Origin: Marchantia polymorpha subsp. ruderalis
Lineage: Eukaryota > Streptophyta > Marchantiopsida > Marchantiales > Marchantiaceae
Direction of reading: 5' to 3'
DNA: 64,000 nucleotides
Assembly: GCA_037833965.1 (NCBI GenBank)
Contig: AP031354.1
Location: 30,482,001-30,546,000, forward strand
Made by a program: the position numbers and the translations under genes. Of the stretch, positions 1 through 11,680 are shown piece by piece (the first letter of the stretch is position 1; the number at the start of each line of letters is the position of its first letter). Below the pieces are notes generated by a model. The model was not told where the DNA came from, did not search any database, and saw nothing but the letters and a program-made list of their open reading frames with translations.

Positions 1-420
1 AGTTTTGAGATTTTACTCCCCCATATTGTCAGGGTTTGTAGCTGGGACAGATTTCCGAAGCTCTCAGGCAGTTTTGAGATATCACTCCCATATATTTTCA
101 GGGTTTGTAGCTGGGACAGATTTCCGAAGCTCTCAGGCAGTTCTGAGATTGGACTGTTTTTTATTTCCAGGCTTTGTAGCTGGGACAGATTTCCGAAGCT
201 CTCAGGCAGTTTTGAGATATCACTCCCATATATTTTCAGGGTTTGTAGCTGGGACAGATTTCCGAAGCTCTCAGGCAGTTCTGAGATTGGACTGTGTTCT
301 ATTTCCAGGCTTTGTAGCTGGGACAGATTTCCGAAGCTCTCAGGCAGTTTTGAGATATCACTCCCACTTATTTCCAGGCTTTGTAGCTGGGAAAGATTTC
401 CGAACCTGTCCGGCAATGCT
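1..420 (-). repeat. 69-bp tandem array encoding LRRs of HNL1
   Basis: Six copies of a 69-bp unit start with TTTGTAGCTGGGACAG (plus strand) near 35, 104, 173, 242, 311 and 380. On the minus strand each encodes one 23-residue LRR with core LPESFGNLSQLQ. Copies are close to identical in DNA, which points to recent homogenisation. The array probably continues beyond the left edge. Confidence 0.9.
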
Positions 421-3400
421 TCCAACCTCCAACAGAAATGAAGTTCCAAAGATCGCAGTTGTGAGAGCCCTCCAAAAGCTTCGGGGAGTGAACAAAGTCT
501 CTCGCACGAAGTGAATGTAAGATGACAAAGCCTGGGAAGTTGTCCGAATGCTTCGGGAAGACATTGGAAGAGGCAGCCTGCGAATTTCATAACTTCAAGG
601 TTTTGAAAGTCACTGACGGTTGTTGGCAAACATGTGAGCGGTGCCGTCAAGTCCAGAACAGCCAAACTTCTCGCGAGCCCTTGGTCTACCAGGTTATGAA
701 GATTGTTCACTTCTCCACGGAGTCGAAGAAGGGTCAGATTCTTCGGAAGCTTGCCACCTACTTCATTCAACATCAACTCCTCGGAATCCAAATATTTCAG
801 CTTCTTCATCTGGCCAATATCTCTCAAGTCGAGGAGCATCGAGTGTTCAAGTCGTAGCGCTATGACCTCCTGCACCAAAACACCCAGGGCCTAGTTCACA
901 TTCCAGGCCACAAATATAGTCCATGATCTAAACTTGACCTACCAGACTTGTAGCATTTCATTTGATCAGGGCCATCGAGTCTTCAGGTTCAAAGTCAATG
1001 ACATCCTTAACAGTAAAGTCCAAATTGAGTGAGGAGGAGCATCCGTTAGAGATCACAGGCCAGGTATTTGACAACAAGACGCTTCTCGTTTCGAAGTCCA
1101 GATAGGGTCAGGATGAGCAAACTCAGTAACGCGGTGTAGAGACTATATAACGTGATGAATATCCCGACAGCAAGATAAAGAGAGAAAGTGCGCTATCAAT
1201 GACATAATGAAAGGATAGTTGTTTGATACTACTAAAGGGAGTTTCTAGGAGAAGCAAAACCAGTGCGTTGATTGCTTTGAATTACGTTTAAGAAGGAAAG
1301 GCTGCGACTTTATCAAATTATATTGCTGATTTCTCACAGAAGCATGCTGACTGACAGTGAAGGACTTCGATAGACATTTATGTAGGAAAGGCAGAGGATC
1401 TACTCAGACAATTTCTTGGGTTCAAGAAAGCAGTACGTTGACCAACAGGAAGGGCAGTGAAGCTTTGGAACGGTCGTGTACAAGAGTCAATAAAAAAGTT
1501 CAGCGAAAAACACCCGACCAAACAATGACGTGCCTCAGTTAACGTGAATTTCAATGATCTACAACAACAACCGATATCCGACATGGGAGTACTATAGAGA
1601 GGAGACGGGACCTTGAAAGTCAAAGTAACATAATCTCGTACCTCAATAGGTGTTCCCATACCAGTGCTTGATGAGCCTGGATCATTGGAATAGAACTGTC
1701 CTTCTGTAATCCTCTCATTGTAGTTTGAGGAATTAAACCTCGAAGGGACATTTTTGGGAGTCCAAGTCCTACATCTGCCACCTGTTCCCCATCCTGAAGC
1801 CAATCTTATTCCCAGAGACCTTAATTGCTCATGCATTTGTATATTTTCCTCTTCTATTACATCGTAGACGAGAGACAAGTCTACCAGAGTCTGCCATTGG
1901 ATATCTTCGTAGCCATAAAGCACGCGCCAGCAAGCCTTAGCTTCTCGCAGGTTCCAGGTGGAATTGCTGAAGAATGACGCAGCATCAAGGAATATTTCCT
2001 TCTCCTGACTACCCAAACGGTCGTAGGACACTTTCAATTGCGCCCACAACTTATCATCCAAACGCCCTGCGTCTTTTGCTTCATCCAGAGCTTGGAAACA
2101 TTGCATCCATATGCTTTCACTGACTTTCGTCTTCAGATACTTGCCTATCACCTCTAGAGTTAATGGTAGTCCATCACATTTATTGACGATCTTGGGTATC
2201 CATTTCTCCAGTGATGGACTTGGTTTGGTCTGATACGGAAATGCGTAGCTCATAAATAACTCTGTGGAGCTCTCGTCATTCAAGAGTTTCACGTCGAACA
2301 CGTATGAATCCAAACTATCTAAACTGTTCCAAATGTCTTTATCTTTAGAGGTAACAATGTAACGACTGTTTGCGCAATCGTTCTTCGAAGCTATGTCCTC
2401 GAGAAGTGCAACATGACTACCATTGTCAATGTCATCCAGAACAAGGAGAAGTGTTTGCTGTCTCAAATCAGTCGGTTTCCATTTTTCCACTCCTTGTGTA
2501 AGCTGTTTGCCAAGATGATGCATCGAGGAATACACTTTGTCTTCTATCTCCTTGGTATTTTTCATGTCCGTACATCTCGAAACGAAACAAGTGTATTCGT
2601 ATTCAGCACACAACTCATTGAACAACAGCTTTGCGAGAGTTGTTTTCCCTACTCCTCCCATGCCGCAAAGAGCAACTGCTGCTGGACCTGTGCGTAAAAT
2701 GTTTTGAACCTCTACTAGTAAGTGAGAATGTAGGCTTATTGCAATCTTCGGCACCGTCTGGAGATTATCAGGAATCCTCCTGTTCACCTGTATCCAATCA
2801 CAGTAGCCAAACGCAGTTCAGATCTGTAGGTTAGGAAGAATCTCACTCAACTAGAATGACCTCTTGCTTGAAAGCCACAATTTGAAATCTTGTTGACAGG
2901 GATCTAGTTATCGACGGATGCCCACAATAAACTCGTGTGGTTTCTTGAACCTACTTTGGCTCTCATACATCTGAAAGAGGGTCTCATGGGCTAATCTTTG
3001 CTTTTATTGACGAACAATTGCAATTGCCAAGACAGAAGACATGTTCGTGTGTGCAACCTTATTGCTTTGTAACCTTTGCAGGAACGATGTCAACCGTACG
3101 TAAGTATTTGAAGTCTTGCTCTCGGGCTGGCAGAGAGAGATATGATCCTCATGCTCCACAGTGAAGTCGCCGTACCGAGCTGAAGCCTCAACTACAATCA
3201 TCTCACATTCTGAGACTCTGCAACAGCAGAGTCTCAGAATTCTGAGAATGCAGTTAGCAACAGCGTTCTGAGACTCTGCATCCTAAACTTCGGAACAGGT
3301 TGGAACAAACCACTGGTCAGACTAGTAATCTGAAAATATTGTATCGTGGATGGATTTCCAAAAGTGAAACTGGGATTCGGCAAACTTCAGGAAACCTATC

Positions 3401-4194
3401 AAGATCTATTGTGAGTGATATCCGAACAATTTCATAAAAGTACTGGGTTACAAACTATGATATTTTGATGCAGAATTAATGCTGCTGTTTCAGCAGTTTA
3501 GAATCAAGAGGATAAAAGTAAAGAACAAACATGTCAGTCCCACACTCACTAGCATGATCGTAGGTCTCGATTCTCCAACTCCAGCAATGCTCCACTCGTA
3601 GGACAGACGTAAAGCATCAAAATTTTCATGAAGGCGACCTGATTCTGCGCAAAGCAGCTTGACATAGTCGAGTAGAGGGCTAGCCTCCTTTAGTTTTGTT
3701 CCATTTGGAGTGAAGAATGATGAAATTCCATGGTGCGGCGTTCCATAGAAGAAAATTCCTGTGACGGAGTTGAGAAAGCGAGCTATTTGTTTGTTGCTTT
3801 TTCTGGAGTGTGCGTGGAAGCACAATTGTTTGATCACAAGGCCTCCGTAACTATGACCGACGAGTATAACTGAACGCCAAGGATGCTGCCCCACCTTCGC
3901 ATTTATAAGATTATGCATCAAACTTTCGGCTGTGAGGTAGAGGTCTAATCTTCCATGCTCTGCTGATGTCCTGATAGAAGCATCGTACTGGACAGAGAGA
4001 ATCCGAGCTCCCGGAAACTCTTGCGGGATCCAGGCCTGCGGCCATACTTCCTTGTGAGAACCGCTTGATATCCATGTTGATAGGTGAGGTACAGAGGTGT
4101 GTGACGATTGTAGGCCGTGAAAGAATACAACGTCCAGCACTGATTCAACTCCTGGGTTATGAAGTTCGTACACGGAGTCGTTTAACTGATACAT
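1..4194 (-). CDS. HNL1: alpha/beta-hydrolase-NB-ARC-LRR resistance protein, 3' end beyond the window
   Basis: Predicted exons, all phase 0: 4194-3550, 3267-3058, 2787-1642 and 869 to the window edge. Exon 1 encodes a SERAC1/lipase-like alpha/beta-hydrolase with an FHG oxyanion motif (residues 25-27), nucleophile elbow GHSYGG (Ser115) and YGTPHHG. Exon 2 supplies the likely catalytic His in HEDHISLCQP. Exon 3 is NB-ARC: P-loop GMGGVGKTT, kinase-2 LLVLDDID, GLPLTLEVIG, and MHE where MHD is usual. Exon 4 starts EVIALRLEH and runs into 23-residue LRRs of the LPESFGNLSQL type. Donors GTGAGT, GTTGCA and GTACGA and CAG acceptors are visible. The first exon-2 acceptor was chosen because it keeps phase. 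Known: HNL is a liverwort NLR class, probably an intracellular immune receptor. Inferred: the hydrolase is catalytically competent. No stop is seen in the LRR frame up to position 1. Confidence 0.85.
420..869 (-). other. N-terminal LRR part of HNL1 exon 4 (non-homogenised LRRs)
   Basis: This stretch of the exon encodes diverged LRRs (LDSEELMLNEVGGKLPKN, then SLPEAFGGLSQLRSLEL) before the homogenised array begins. The acceptor is TTTTGGTGCAG, with the exon starting at GAGGTCATA. It is part of HNL1, listed separately to mark where repeat homogenisation stops. Confidence 0.7.
3208..3279. repeat. Perfect 14-bp hairpin plus third arm inside HNL1 exon 2
   Basis: TTCTGAGACTCTGC (3208-3221), a 4-nt AACA loop, then its exact reverse complement GCAGAGTCTCAGAA (3226-3239). 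A third copy of the first arm lies at 3266-3279. It overlaps the 5' part of exon 2 and its candidate acceptors. Confidence 0.9.
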
Positions 4195-5039
4195 CAGATG
4201 CAGATCAGATCAGCAATCAAACAACCTGGACCGATCTTCCCTAATGCAGCTCTGAGATTCTTAGATTTCAAGACAAAATTGGATATAGCGCAAACACATT
4301 CCAGAACTGCTAGACCCTAAACTGCTATACTGTACTTTGCATAGATTATTGCGATTTCCTTACCCTCGACGTGGAAGTGGCCGAACACGCAGCGGACAGA
4401 GACATTGTATTTAACTTGCAAAATCGACGCCCGCCCGCTCTAGAAGCACGATAGAGAGCATGCGATATATTTGATTCTCCTCCTCGTCAGTAGAGAAACG
4501 CTAATACAAGTGCACGAAAATCACATTCATCAGACGGAGCTTTGTGATGTCGCTCAATTGAAATCCTCAATCCCTCCAGACCATCCCATATGTGCAAGCA
4601 GAAATTGCCTTCTCTGCTAGAGTCTTTCTTGTGTGGGTGAGTTTCTGAGTTTTCTCGGGAAGCCTTTTGGGCCAATGGTACGCGGTCCAGCTCACATAGA
4701 CGAGTGAGCTTCAAAACCGTGCGTGGAATCGCGGAGTATCTTTTGACTTTTGAGTCATTCTCTACTGTTCTCATGAGGATGTGCTGCAGCACCGATGAAC
4801 AGGCAGGCACTGTACTGGAATACTTTATTACAGTTTTCCAGCAGTCTCAAACGCAGCTCCCCGACCTATTATATTGTATTGACCCCGTATTGTCTACACA
4901 CATGGAATGGTCTCTCTGCTGTCGACTGTGGTTCTTGACTTCGCCAGCTAAACCGAGACTTGGAAATCGCGATAAATCAGCAAGCAAGCCGTCAAACAGA
5001 CACAGTGCGAGTTTGATCCACTGATCCCGGTCGATCAGT

Positions 5040-5125
5040 ATGGAGCTCACCATGGCTCAAGCTACCGACCCGCGAGCATTGGAAAATCTGCTGCAGATCA
5101 GAGTGCAGGACTCGATGCTGGAGAG
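5040..5125 (+). other. Exon-like start (about 29 codons), gene unidentified
   Basis: An ATG opens a short frame (MAQATDPRALENLLQIRVQD within it) ending at a GTAGGC donor. It is identical in unit 2. In unit 3 its first half is lost at the edge of the inserted glutamyl endopeptidase fragment. I do not recognise the protein, and the frame could be chance. Confidence 0.3.
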
Positions 5126-6680
5126 GTAGGCAGGCAGGCAGACGTGCGCAGCAAGCGAGGTCACGTAATAGAAATTCCATGGCGGATTGTAGCCACCTCG
5201 TGCATGTAGGGCGTGGACCCTGAGCCTGAGCCTGAACCGCGGCATTCTTCATGTCGCTTTCGATGGACTGGCTGATTTGTTGGGCCCTCTGGTCATGAAC
5301 AAACTGTAAGTTCACTCGTTGGACCCGAATCAGGGACAGTGATGATGAATAAATGCCGAGACGAGACGGACTCGGGAGAGAACTGTATGAGCTCACCCAG
5401 CTGACCGGCTTCGGGACTTTCTGCCACAAGCGTGCTTCAGCTCTCTCCCTCTCTCTCTTCGTGACGCCGTCACATGGACATAAGGCCATAAGAGTTTCCA
5501 GAGTTGGTGGCGTGTCTGGCACAAGTCATGCACTGAGGGAGGGAGGAAGGAAGGGAGGGAGGATGTTGTTCCAGTGATAGTCCAATCCAATTCATGGCCG
5601 GGTGTGTACAAGGGAAATGTATGCCTTTCCCAAATGTGGGCATGCGTGCGTGTGTCTACTACCTACTAAATATGGTACCAGTCGAGTACCAAAGTGCGAT
5701 GCGATTGATTCCATCATCCCTTGAACTAAGGTGATGGCAATTCAGTCAGCCCATGCCTCGAGTCGAAGTGGAGGAACTGCAGGCAGCTCTTGATATGGCC
5801 CAGGATGTCCCACGAGTAAGAGCAATCATGTTTGATGAAGTGCAGATTTAGGGTCTTTGTCTGAAAACCAAATCCCGAGGATTTACAGCTATCGTCATTT
5901 CTTTGCGAGTTTTTATAAGAGACGGAAGTGTTCTAGTCAGAACGCAGCAATGACATTATCTTCATCGCAGACGGTGGTTCAGGTCCCGAATTTGATGCAG
6001 CTGCATGCACTGGTGGAACGGCTGAAGAACGTGGGCAAGTGCTTGAAGTGGGAGTAACTCAGTATGGAGATCTACATCTTCAAGTTTCGACTACTTTAGA
6101 GTCGATTGGTTCCAAATCTTCGCGTGCTCGGAGTTCGAGGTGAGATAGCGTGTTTCTTCAACTTCTTCTACATGCTCTTTGGTTGCTTCTGCCTCCAGCA
6201 GTTTTTGTACGTCAATTCACCTCGAGTTATTGTTGCAATACACATTGAGAGGCCTGCGAATTGCTGTTTCGTTCTTGTCCTCTTTATACTTTCTTCTGAT
6301 ATTCGGAACCACCTTATCGTACTCAAGAAGTAACTCCTTTACTTTACTCTTTACTTTACTCAGCTGAGGAATTCATTGTTCCATTTAGCCTTCCCATGGT
6401 GCATCGTGAAGGATCCCTCTAGTAAGTGAAGGTCACTTTATGGACCCTTCACTTAATGGAAAAAGACGATTGTGGTGCATTCCAGAAGACGGAGAAACGT
6501 CATTGAAAACTAAAAATAAAAATACATCACGGGCTTCTGAACCTTCAGCAGAAAAGTTTTATCGTTTATTAGACCAACATCAGTACGAGAATAACATCTT
6601 TGGAGTACGTGGAGTATCACTCACGCACGACAGAATTTCCAAGCAAATGTTCTGACAAGCATTTTTGACTTTATTTTGCA

Positions 6681-6788
6681 GTTGATGGTAATTCCATAGA
6701 CGCGACCTTGAACTCTTCAGAACGCCTTCGGGATGCCTTAGACAAGTCATTAGCTTCTGTGGTGGTATGTACCTTCTGGTGTGCGTCA
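6681..6788 (+). other. Exon-like segment, gene unidentified
   Basis: A pyrimidine-rich tract and TTTTGCAG acceptor are followed by an open stretch encoding SIDATLNSSERLRDALDKSL and a GTATGT donor. The same segment is at about 20336 and 60095. A downstream candidate exon ends at about 7176 (VDVKQFVKSLQCHHTKPDAS, then GTAAGT). No family was recognised. It may be the remnant of one plus-strand gene in the duplicon. Confidence 0.35.
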
Positions 6789-7001
6789 GAGCTTACCACC
6801 TAAAAGATTATTTGCTAGTCATGAATGAAGCTTTTGCTTTTTCCAAATTTCCGACCTTGAACTCTTCAGAACGCCTTCGGGATGCCTTAGACAAGTCATT
6901 AGCTTCTGTGGTGGTATGTACCTTCTGGTGTGCGTCAGAGCTTAGCACCTAAGAGAGTTTTTGCTAGTCATGAATGAAGCTTTTGCTTTTTCCAAATTTC
7001 C
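6704..7001. repeat. 149-bp tandem duplication containing the 3' part of an exon-like segment
   Basis: Two head-to-tail copies, 6704-6852 and 6853-7001, each starting GACCTTGAACTCTTCAGAACG (first 20 bases shared) and ending TTTTTCCAAATTTCC. Short homology CCGA sits at the joint. It is present in units 1 and 3, but unit 2 has one copy. Confidence 0.9.
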
Positions 7002-8069
7002 GAACTGTTGCGTATTTCTTGCTCCGAATTGCTGGATAAACGAACTCATCTGTCTGTGATCTGTTCGGAAGAGATTCCTTAACTTGGCTTTTATGTACAA
7101 CGCTTTTCAGAAAGTCGACGTTAAGCAGTTCGTCAAGAGTTTGCAGTGTCATCACACCAAGCCTGATGCATCTTTCTGTGGTAAGTCTCCAGTGTTATGT
7201 GGACCATGATTATGCTGACTCCTAGTAAATGAAGGGCGTGTATGAATCAAGAGCAACTTTCAGCCATTTTCAAACTCGCGTTATTTTCTATTTTTCCTCG
7301 ACCCATGACCGTCGGCATATTGTTTGTGCAGGAATTGCTCCGAATGATGGCTGCTTGTTGATTATGCTCCAATATTTCATTCCTGGAACGAGGCAGACTG
7401 ATACCTCTATCAGCCTGCATTACAGATTGCCCGTGCTTTTAGATGGTGCAAACTAGCTCTTATATGTGGAGAATGCCCATAACGAATGATTTAGACAGGG
7501 CATGATACCAGTCAATCTTGATTGTGAATCTAATGTAAATATCCGCCATAATACATTTTTTTGAACTGCCTTGTTTTGCTCGCTCAAAATGATGGTGTAC
7601 CTGGTTTTTGTCTCATGGAATCCTTGTTAGCATGCTATTGTCGAGCTTTGTGTGTTATAATTTTACACCGGAGTGCGTTGATTCGACTCTGTCATGAGGA
7701 CAACTTCGATTTGCATCTTCGACAAGATTGTACCGCAGGAAGATTTCATGGATGGAAGGACTTTCAAATTGTACGAACTGATTACCAAGTAGGAGCTGTA
7801 AGCTCTAAGACATCAGTCTGTTAATCATCTCCAGTCCATGTATGTTCCTTATTGGACTTGATTCAGTGTCTGCTCTTCGATTCTATGAGACACGACTTGC
7901 ACACTGTCATCAAACTTAGTGATGGTTAACAATCTGCTAGAACATATGGATACTACCTTCTTTCGGTTTGTTGACTATATATACATTATGTAACACTTCT
8001 TTCACGTACTCACCTGAAGTGCATCGAAAAGTCCTGTTTTCTGCCCCTTATCCCGTTAATAGAAATCTC

Positions 8070-8580
8070 TCAAATTGCCCAGGTAACCTCTGCCGATTTG
8101 GCAGGTATTTTGGGCAGGCTAACCGTGGACGTCCTAGGAGGTAGAGAACGATTGCTTGGATGATGGTGATGAGTAGCACGGGAGGCTGGTACATTTTTCC
8201 TAATTCTCGGTGTGTTCTTGGTATTCTCCAATTCCTGAATTTTTTGTAGAATCTCCCACGACACGGTGGATCCTACATTTGGTGGTGGCTCAACATCCCT
8301 TCGGTTCCTGATGTCCATCTCGATTTCATTTCTGAAGTTTTGAAGCTGCCTTGCATGTCGAGGACTTATAAGATTTTTCTCCCGCAAATCGAAGAAGACC
8401 ATCTTGTGGTTGTCGATGTCCGCCTCAACCTCCTGTCTAGCAGAACGAGTACCAGATTCCGAGATTTTCCTCTTCTTGAGTGCATTGATCGTACGGCAAC
8501 CCGTCTTAGACAGGTCATCGTAGATCATCTTTGCAAGCTCCCGCCTCATCACGGTACTATATTCAGCTTCTGGATCCTTC
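8070..8580 (-). CDS. Conserved terminal exon, unidentified protein (copy 1)
   Basis: An open frame of about 169 codons follows a CTTACAG acceptor and ends at a stop at 8070. Visible pieces are DPEAEYSTVMRRELAKMIYD, a charged helical segment around RQEVEADIDNHKMVFFDLRE, then a basic, His/Ser/Pro-rich tail. It looks like the cytosolic end of a larger protein. The pattern loosely recalls the tail of plant Na+/H+ antiporters, but I cannot assign it. All three copies keep the frame with only substitutions. Upstream exons were not found with confidence, so the gene may be incomplete. Confidence 0.4.
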
Positions 8581-11002
8581 CTGTAAGCACATCTTCTGTT
8601 ATTTCTACGTATCCTGCCAGGTTTGAGATCGAACCATGAAAAAAATTAGTCATAGTTGTAAACTTATTCATAACTGAAGTTATGAACAAGTTTTGAGCAT
8701 TGGATGGGATTTGACTGAGACGATAGCAATCGTAAGGATTTCGTAGACATAACAGCCGGTTGAGTTTATGTCCACCAGGTTACATTTCCTAAACAAGATG
8801 AATACAGTCCCCGAAACCAAACTGAACTTGTTCATAACTACATCCCATCCATCCTCAAACATTCAACTTTCGCTGACTTTCCTGTGAGTGCAGTTGACAC
8901 TCGCCTGGCCTTACAACTCCCCCATTTTATCTACAGGCCGCTGATTGATTGCTGGCCTATTGCCAAAACATCTGTCAGTCGATAAAAGATGTATCAAACA
9001 CCAAATGTATCTCGTTGGTGCTGAGGTAGGACTCGGAAGGTCATCGATGTCATCAAGCTTTCTTTATCATTTATTTGACTTACCTCACAGGCCAACCTCC
9101 GGACCACACAATGATTTACATCCGGCCTCCGCCGCCTTGAGGTCGCTGGAATAGCCCGTCGTCCCCACGAGACTATGTGGCTCATTTCAACCTTTTTCTA
9201 CAGTGCTCGCAGAACCGACATGTTTTTAAACTAAGAAGACAAACTTGACAGTGAGAGAAACCCCCCAAAACCTTAGCCACAAGTTCATGTGTGCCTGTCC
9301 GAGCTTTCTAAAAGCGTCTGGGAGCGACTTCTCCTGCGTGTCCCTTCTACCAGGCTGGACTAGCTCATACCGACATCAGTTGAGCCTCCCTGGCAAAATT
9401 CACAGCCTTGGCGTATCAGGATGATTCAGTCGCAGGTCACCATCGTCAAATCTATTTTCAGCTATTTCTGTAAGTCAGATTTCTTGGAACTTGAGTTGTC
9501 CATGTTTGCTAGGTTCCATCCAAATCTTGAACCACAAGAGCTCAATGAAATCTGAAATATGTTCTATGGCTGGATCTCATTGCTGGCAGCAGTCTTGGTG
9601 TTCTCTCTCTCTCTCTCTGACCTGAACGTAGAGTTGTTCGAGGGACACAACCTTTTTCCGGTCTCAGCACACGGTGAACAGAGTCTGGCCAGTGGATAAA
9701 GAACAAATCGAGGCCATCGACCGTCATCCCGACACTAGTTGCCATAAGTTGACCCTCAGCTAGAAACCTATTTCCAACACCAACCCTGAGTGGAAGGCCA
9801 GTACATTGCGTCTGTCGAAAGCATTTAGCTTTTTGCTGCCTGACAAGCTCGTCCTCGAATTCGCTGCATACTTCAAAATATTGCTTGCGTATCACTGGAC
9901 CCACATTTGTAGATCACGACCTGAATCAGCCCGTGAGGCCAGCTGGGTTATGGTCAATCTGCTTTCTTACCTGTCCGATGGTCCCAGCCGACGACGTTCT
10001 GATTCATGATATTCTCAGAAAATTTGAACTGCGTACTTCGTCAGCCGTACCGCAACTCAATTCAACAGGTACTGGCACAGCCAGCGTTCTGTGCAGATGC
10101 TACATGTAGCACGTTACCTTTTCTCCTACGGCTACCGTCTGCAAATTCGAGTATGGTACTACGACATAGAGGCTGACGGTCAAAGACAGGTATGACCTCG
10201 TTCGGAATGGAAAGCAGTTGTTTATTGTCATTTTCATTGCAAATTGGTTCACTTATATTTATGCAGATTCACCCATACACTCCAATCAATAAGGTTTAGG
10301 TCGAGCATGACCGAATGAATTTCTTGAAGTTGGCACTTTAAATCAGACAAGAAACTCGATGAAGGAATATAACAAACCAAGATCCACGAATTTTCGATGT
10401 TCCTAGGGCAAAGCTTACCTTCGTTATGTTCACAGAAAATGCGCTTTTGATAAACGGGGCTTGATGCAGCTTGCACTTTTGGCAGAAGTTGTGATTTCGA
10501 GGTAGGTTTGTTCTGAAGATGGTATAGATTGTATTGTGAAGTTAAAACTGAACGCCCAACCTCGTCGTGTAAATAAGTCATTCTCGACCAAGGGTTGTAG
10601 CTAAAGGGCGCGCAAGTGGAATTCAAAACCTCGTGACTTGCTTAAGCACCCACAGAGATTGGTGGTACATACACCGTCCCTGCACAGTAGCGGAAACCTC
10701 AATCTGAATAGAGTGCAATCCTCCACTGTACCTCTGTCGCAACCACCCAACCTCTGTGCAAAGCCGTGTGATGGTCGAGTTCCAAAAGGCACGTATACAG
10801 CAAAAGTACAGCCATGTCTCAGAGCAGTTCTACGAAAAGCCCGACTAGGGCTCTCTCATGATCACGATCATGCTCTTTCGCGCACCTACCCTAGAACGGG
10901 AAGAAAAGGTCAAATGAGGAGGGACAGGGCGAGATGACCTCCATCTCGAAAATTCTCGAGACATTCTCTTAAGAAGCCTTAGCACAATGAGGGACAGTTT
11001 CT

Positions 11003-11680
11003 CCAGTGGCCGACTTGGTGCACAAATTTCACGACACCGAGGAGGTTTTGATCCAGGGATTCACGCTCATGGTGGCCCAGGCCGGACGTGACGGTGGTGC
11101 TCGGACGATCGGTGCACCGAATTCTCGGGGGCTACTCGGGAATTCGGTGGTCCATCCTGCAGACGCTGCAGACATTCCTCGACAAGCGCATCGACGGGCC
11201 GCCCCGATATCCAAAGCCGCGACCGAGACCGGCGACATCGTGACGGCGCACGACGCTCTGCAGCTCGTGGGGCGGCTGAAGCCGTTCGCTCTGCAACACA
11301 AGGATGGCCTGGCGGCCACGTGCTGGCGCTCGTCGCCGAGGTGGCGCTTTGTCTCGATTTGATTCGGTAACGACAGCGCGCTCATTGACGTGGCCCGCGA
11401 CCGGGCCGTCCACGGTGGCAACTTCCAGGGGACGCCCATCAACGTGGCGATGGACAACCTGCGCCCATGTCTGGTCGCCCACGCTCGCAGCGACGCGAGC
11501 AACGATCAGAGCTGCAGCATCTTCAGCCGGATCTCCGTGCTCCAGCAGCAAGTGCAGATCGAGCTCGAATTGCTGATTGCCAGAGCTCTATTGCCCTTAT
11601 TCGATCTTGAGCAAGTGAGGCTATTCTATTGCTACTTATGGGTGCATAATTTTGAATACGGTTTGAAATCATTTTGATTC
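11003..11680 (+). pseudogene. PAL: Phenylalanine ammonia-lyase (PAL) pseudogene fragment, unit 2
   Basis: PAL blocks appear in order on the plus strand but in different frames. LVHKFHDTEEVLIQG matches the N-terminal region. GYSGIRWSILQTL (about 11129-11170) matches the GYSGIR(F/W)EIL block. VTAHDALQLV and KPFALQHKDGLA match the region before the catalytic core. [16 protein letters not shown] (about 11391-11440) matches the [11 protein letters not shown] block. Long stretches between these are missing, including the Ala-Ser-Gly triad that forms the MIO cofactor, so no active enzyme is possible. The left end is a duplication breakpoint: PAL sequence further 5' is present only in the unit 3 copy. 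Confidence 0.8.

Larger units (their letters stand above)
4195..11002. repeat. Upstream duplicon, copy 1 (about 6.8 kb)
   Basis: This is the 5' flank of HNL1, repeated at 17853-24548 and 55454-62766 with small indels. No complete gene was recognised. Exon-like islands with good splice sites include 5040-5125 and 6681-6788 (plus), 8070-8580 (minus) and about 9991-10069 (plus, preceded by CCCAG and followed by GTACTG). Open frames at 4487-4810 (minus) and 4704-5024 (plus) overlap and neither is recognisable. A CT microsatellite lies near 9602-9620, and GGGA/GGAA repeats near 5535-5565. The right end at 11002 is the junction with unit 2. Confidence 0.85.

Noticed and set aside
1-420. CRISPR-like regular spacing
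   Set aside because: Repeats are contiguous protein-coding LRR units with no unique spacers.
5-514. Plus-strand frame with repeated GFVAGTDFRSSQAVLR units
   Set aside because: It is the antisense of the LRR array. A 69-bp unit is divisible by three, so any stop-free frame stays open through the repeats.
4487-4810. Possible extra first exon of HNL1
   Set aside because: The ATG at 4194 already gives the normal start of the hydrolase domain (MYQLNDSVYELHNPG). The upstream frame lacks a good in-phase donor.
4992-5522. 176-codon minus-strand frame (also at 18650)
   Set aside because: Low-complexity composition driven by CT and GA repeats, and the frame is disrupted in unit 3. No domain seen.
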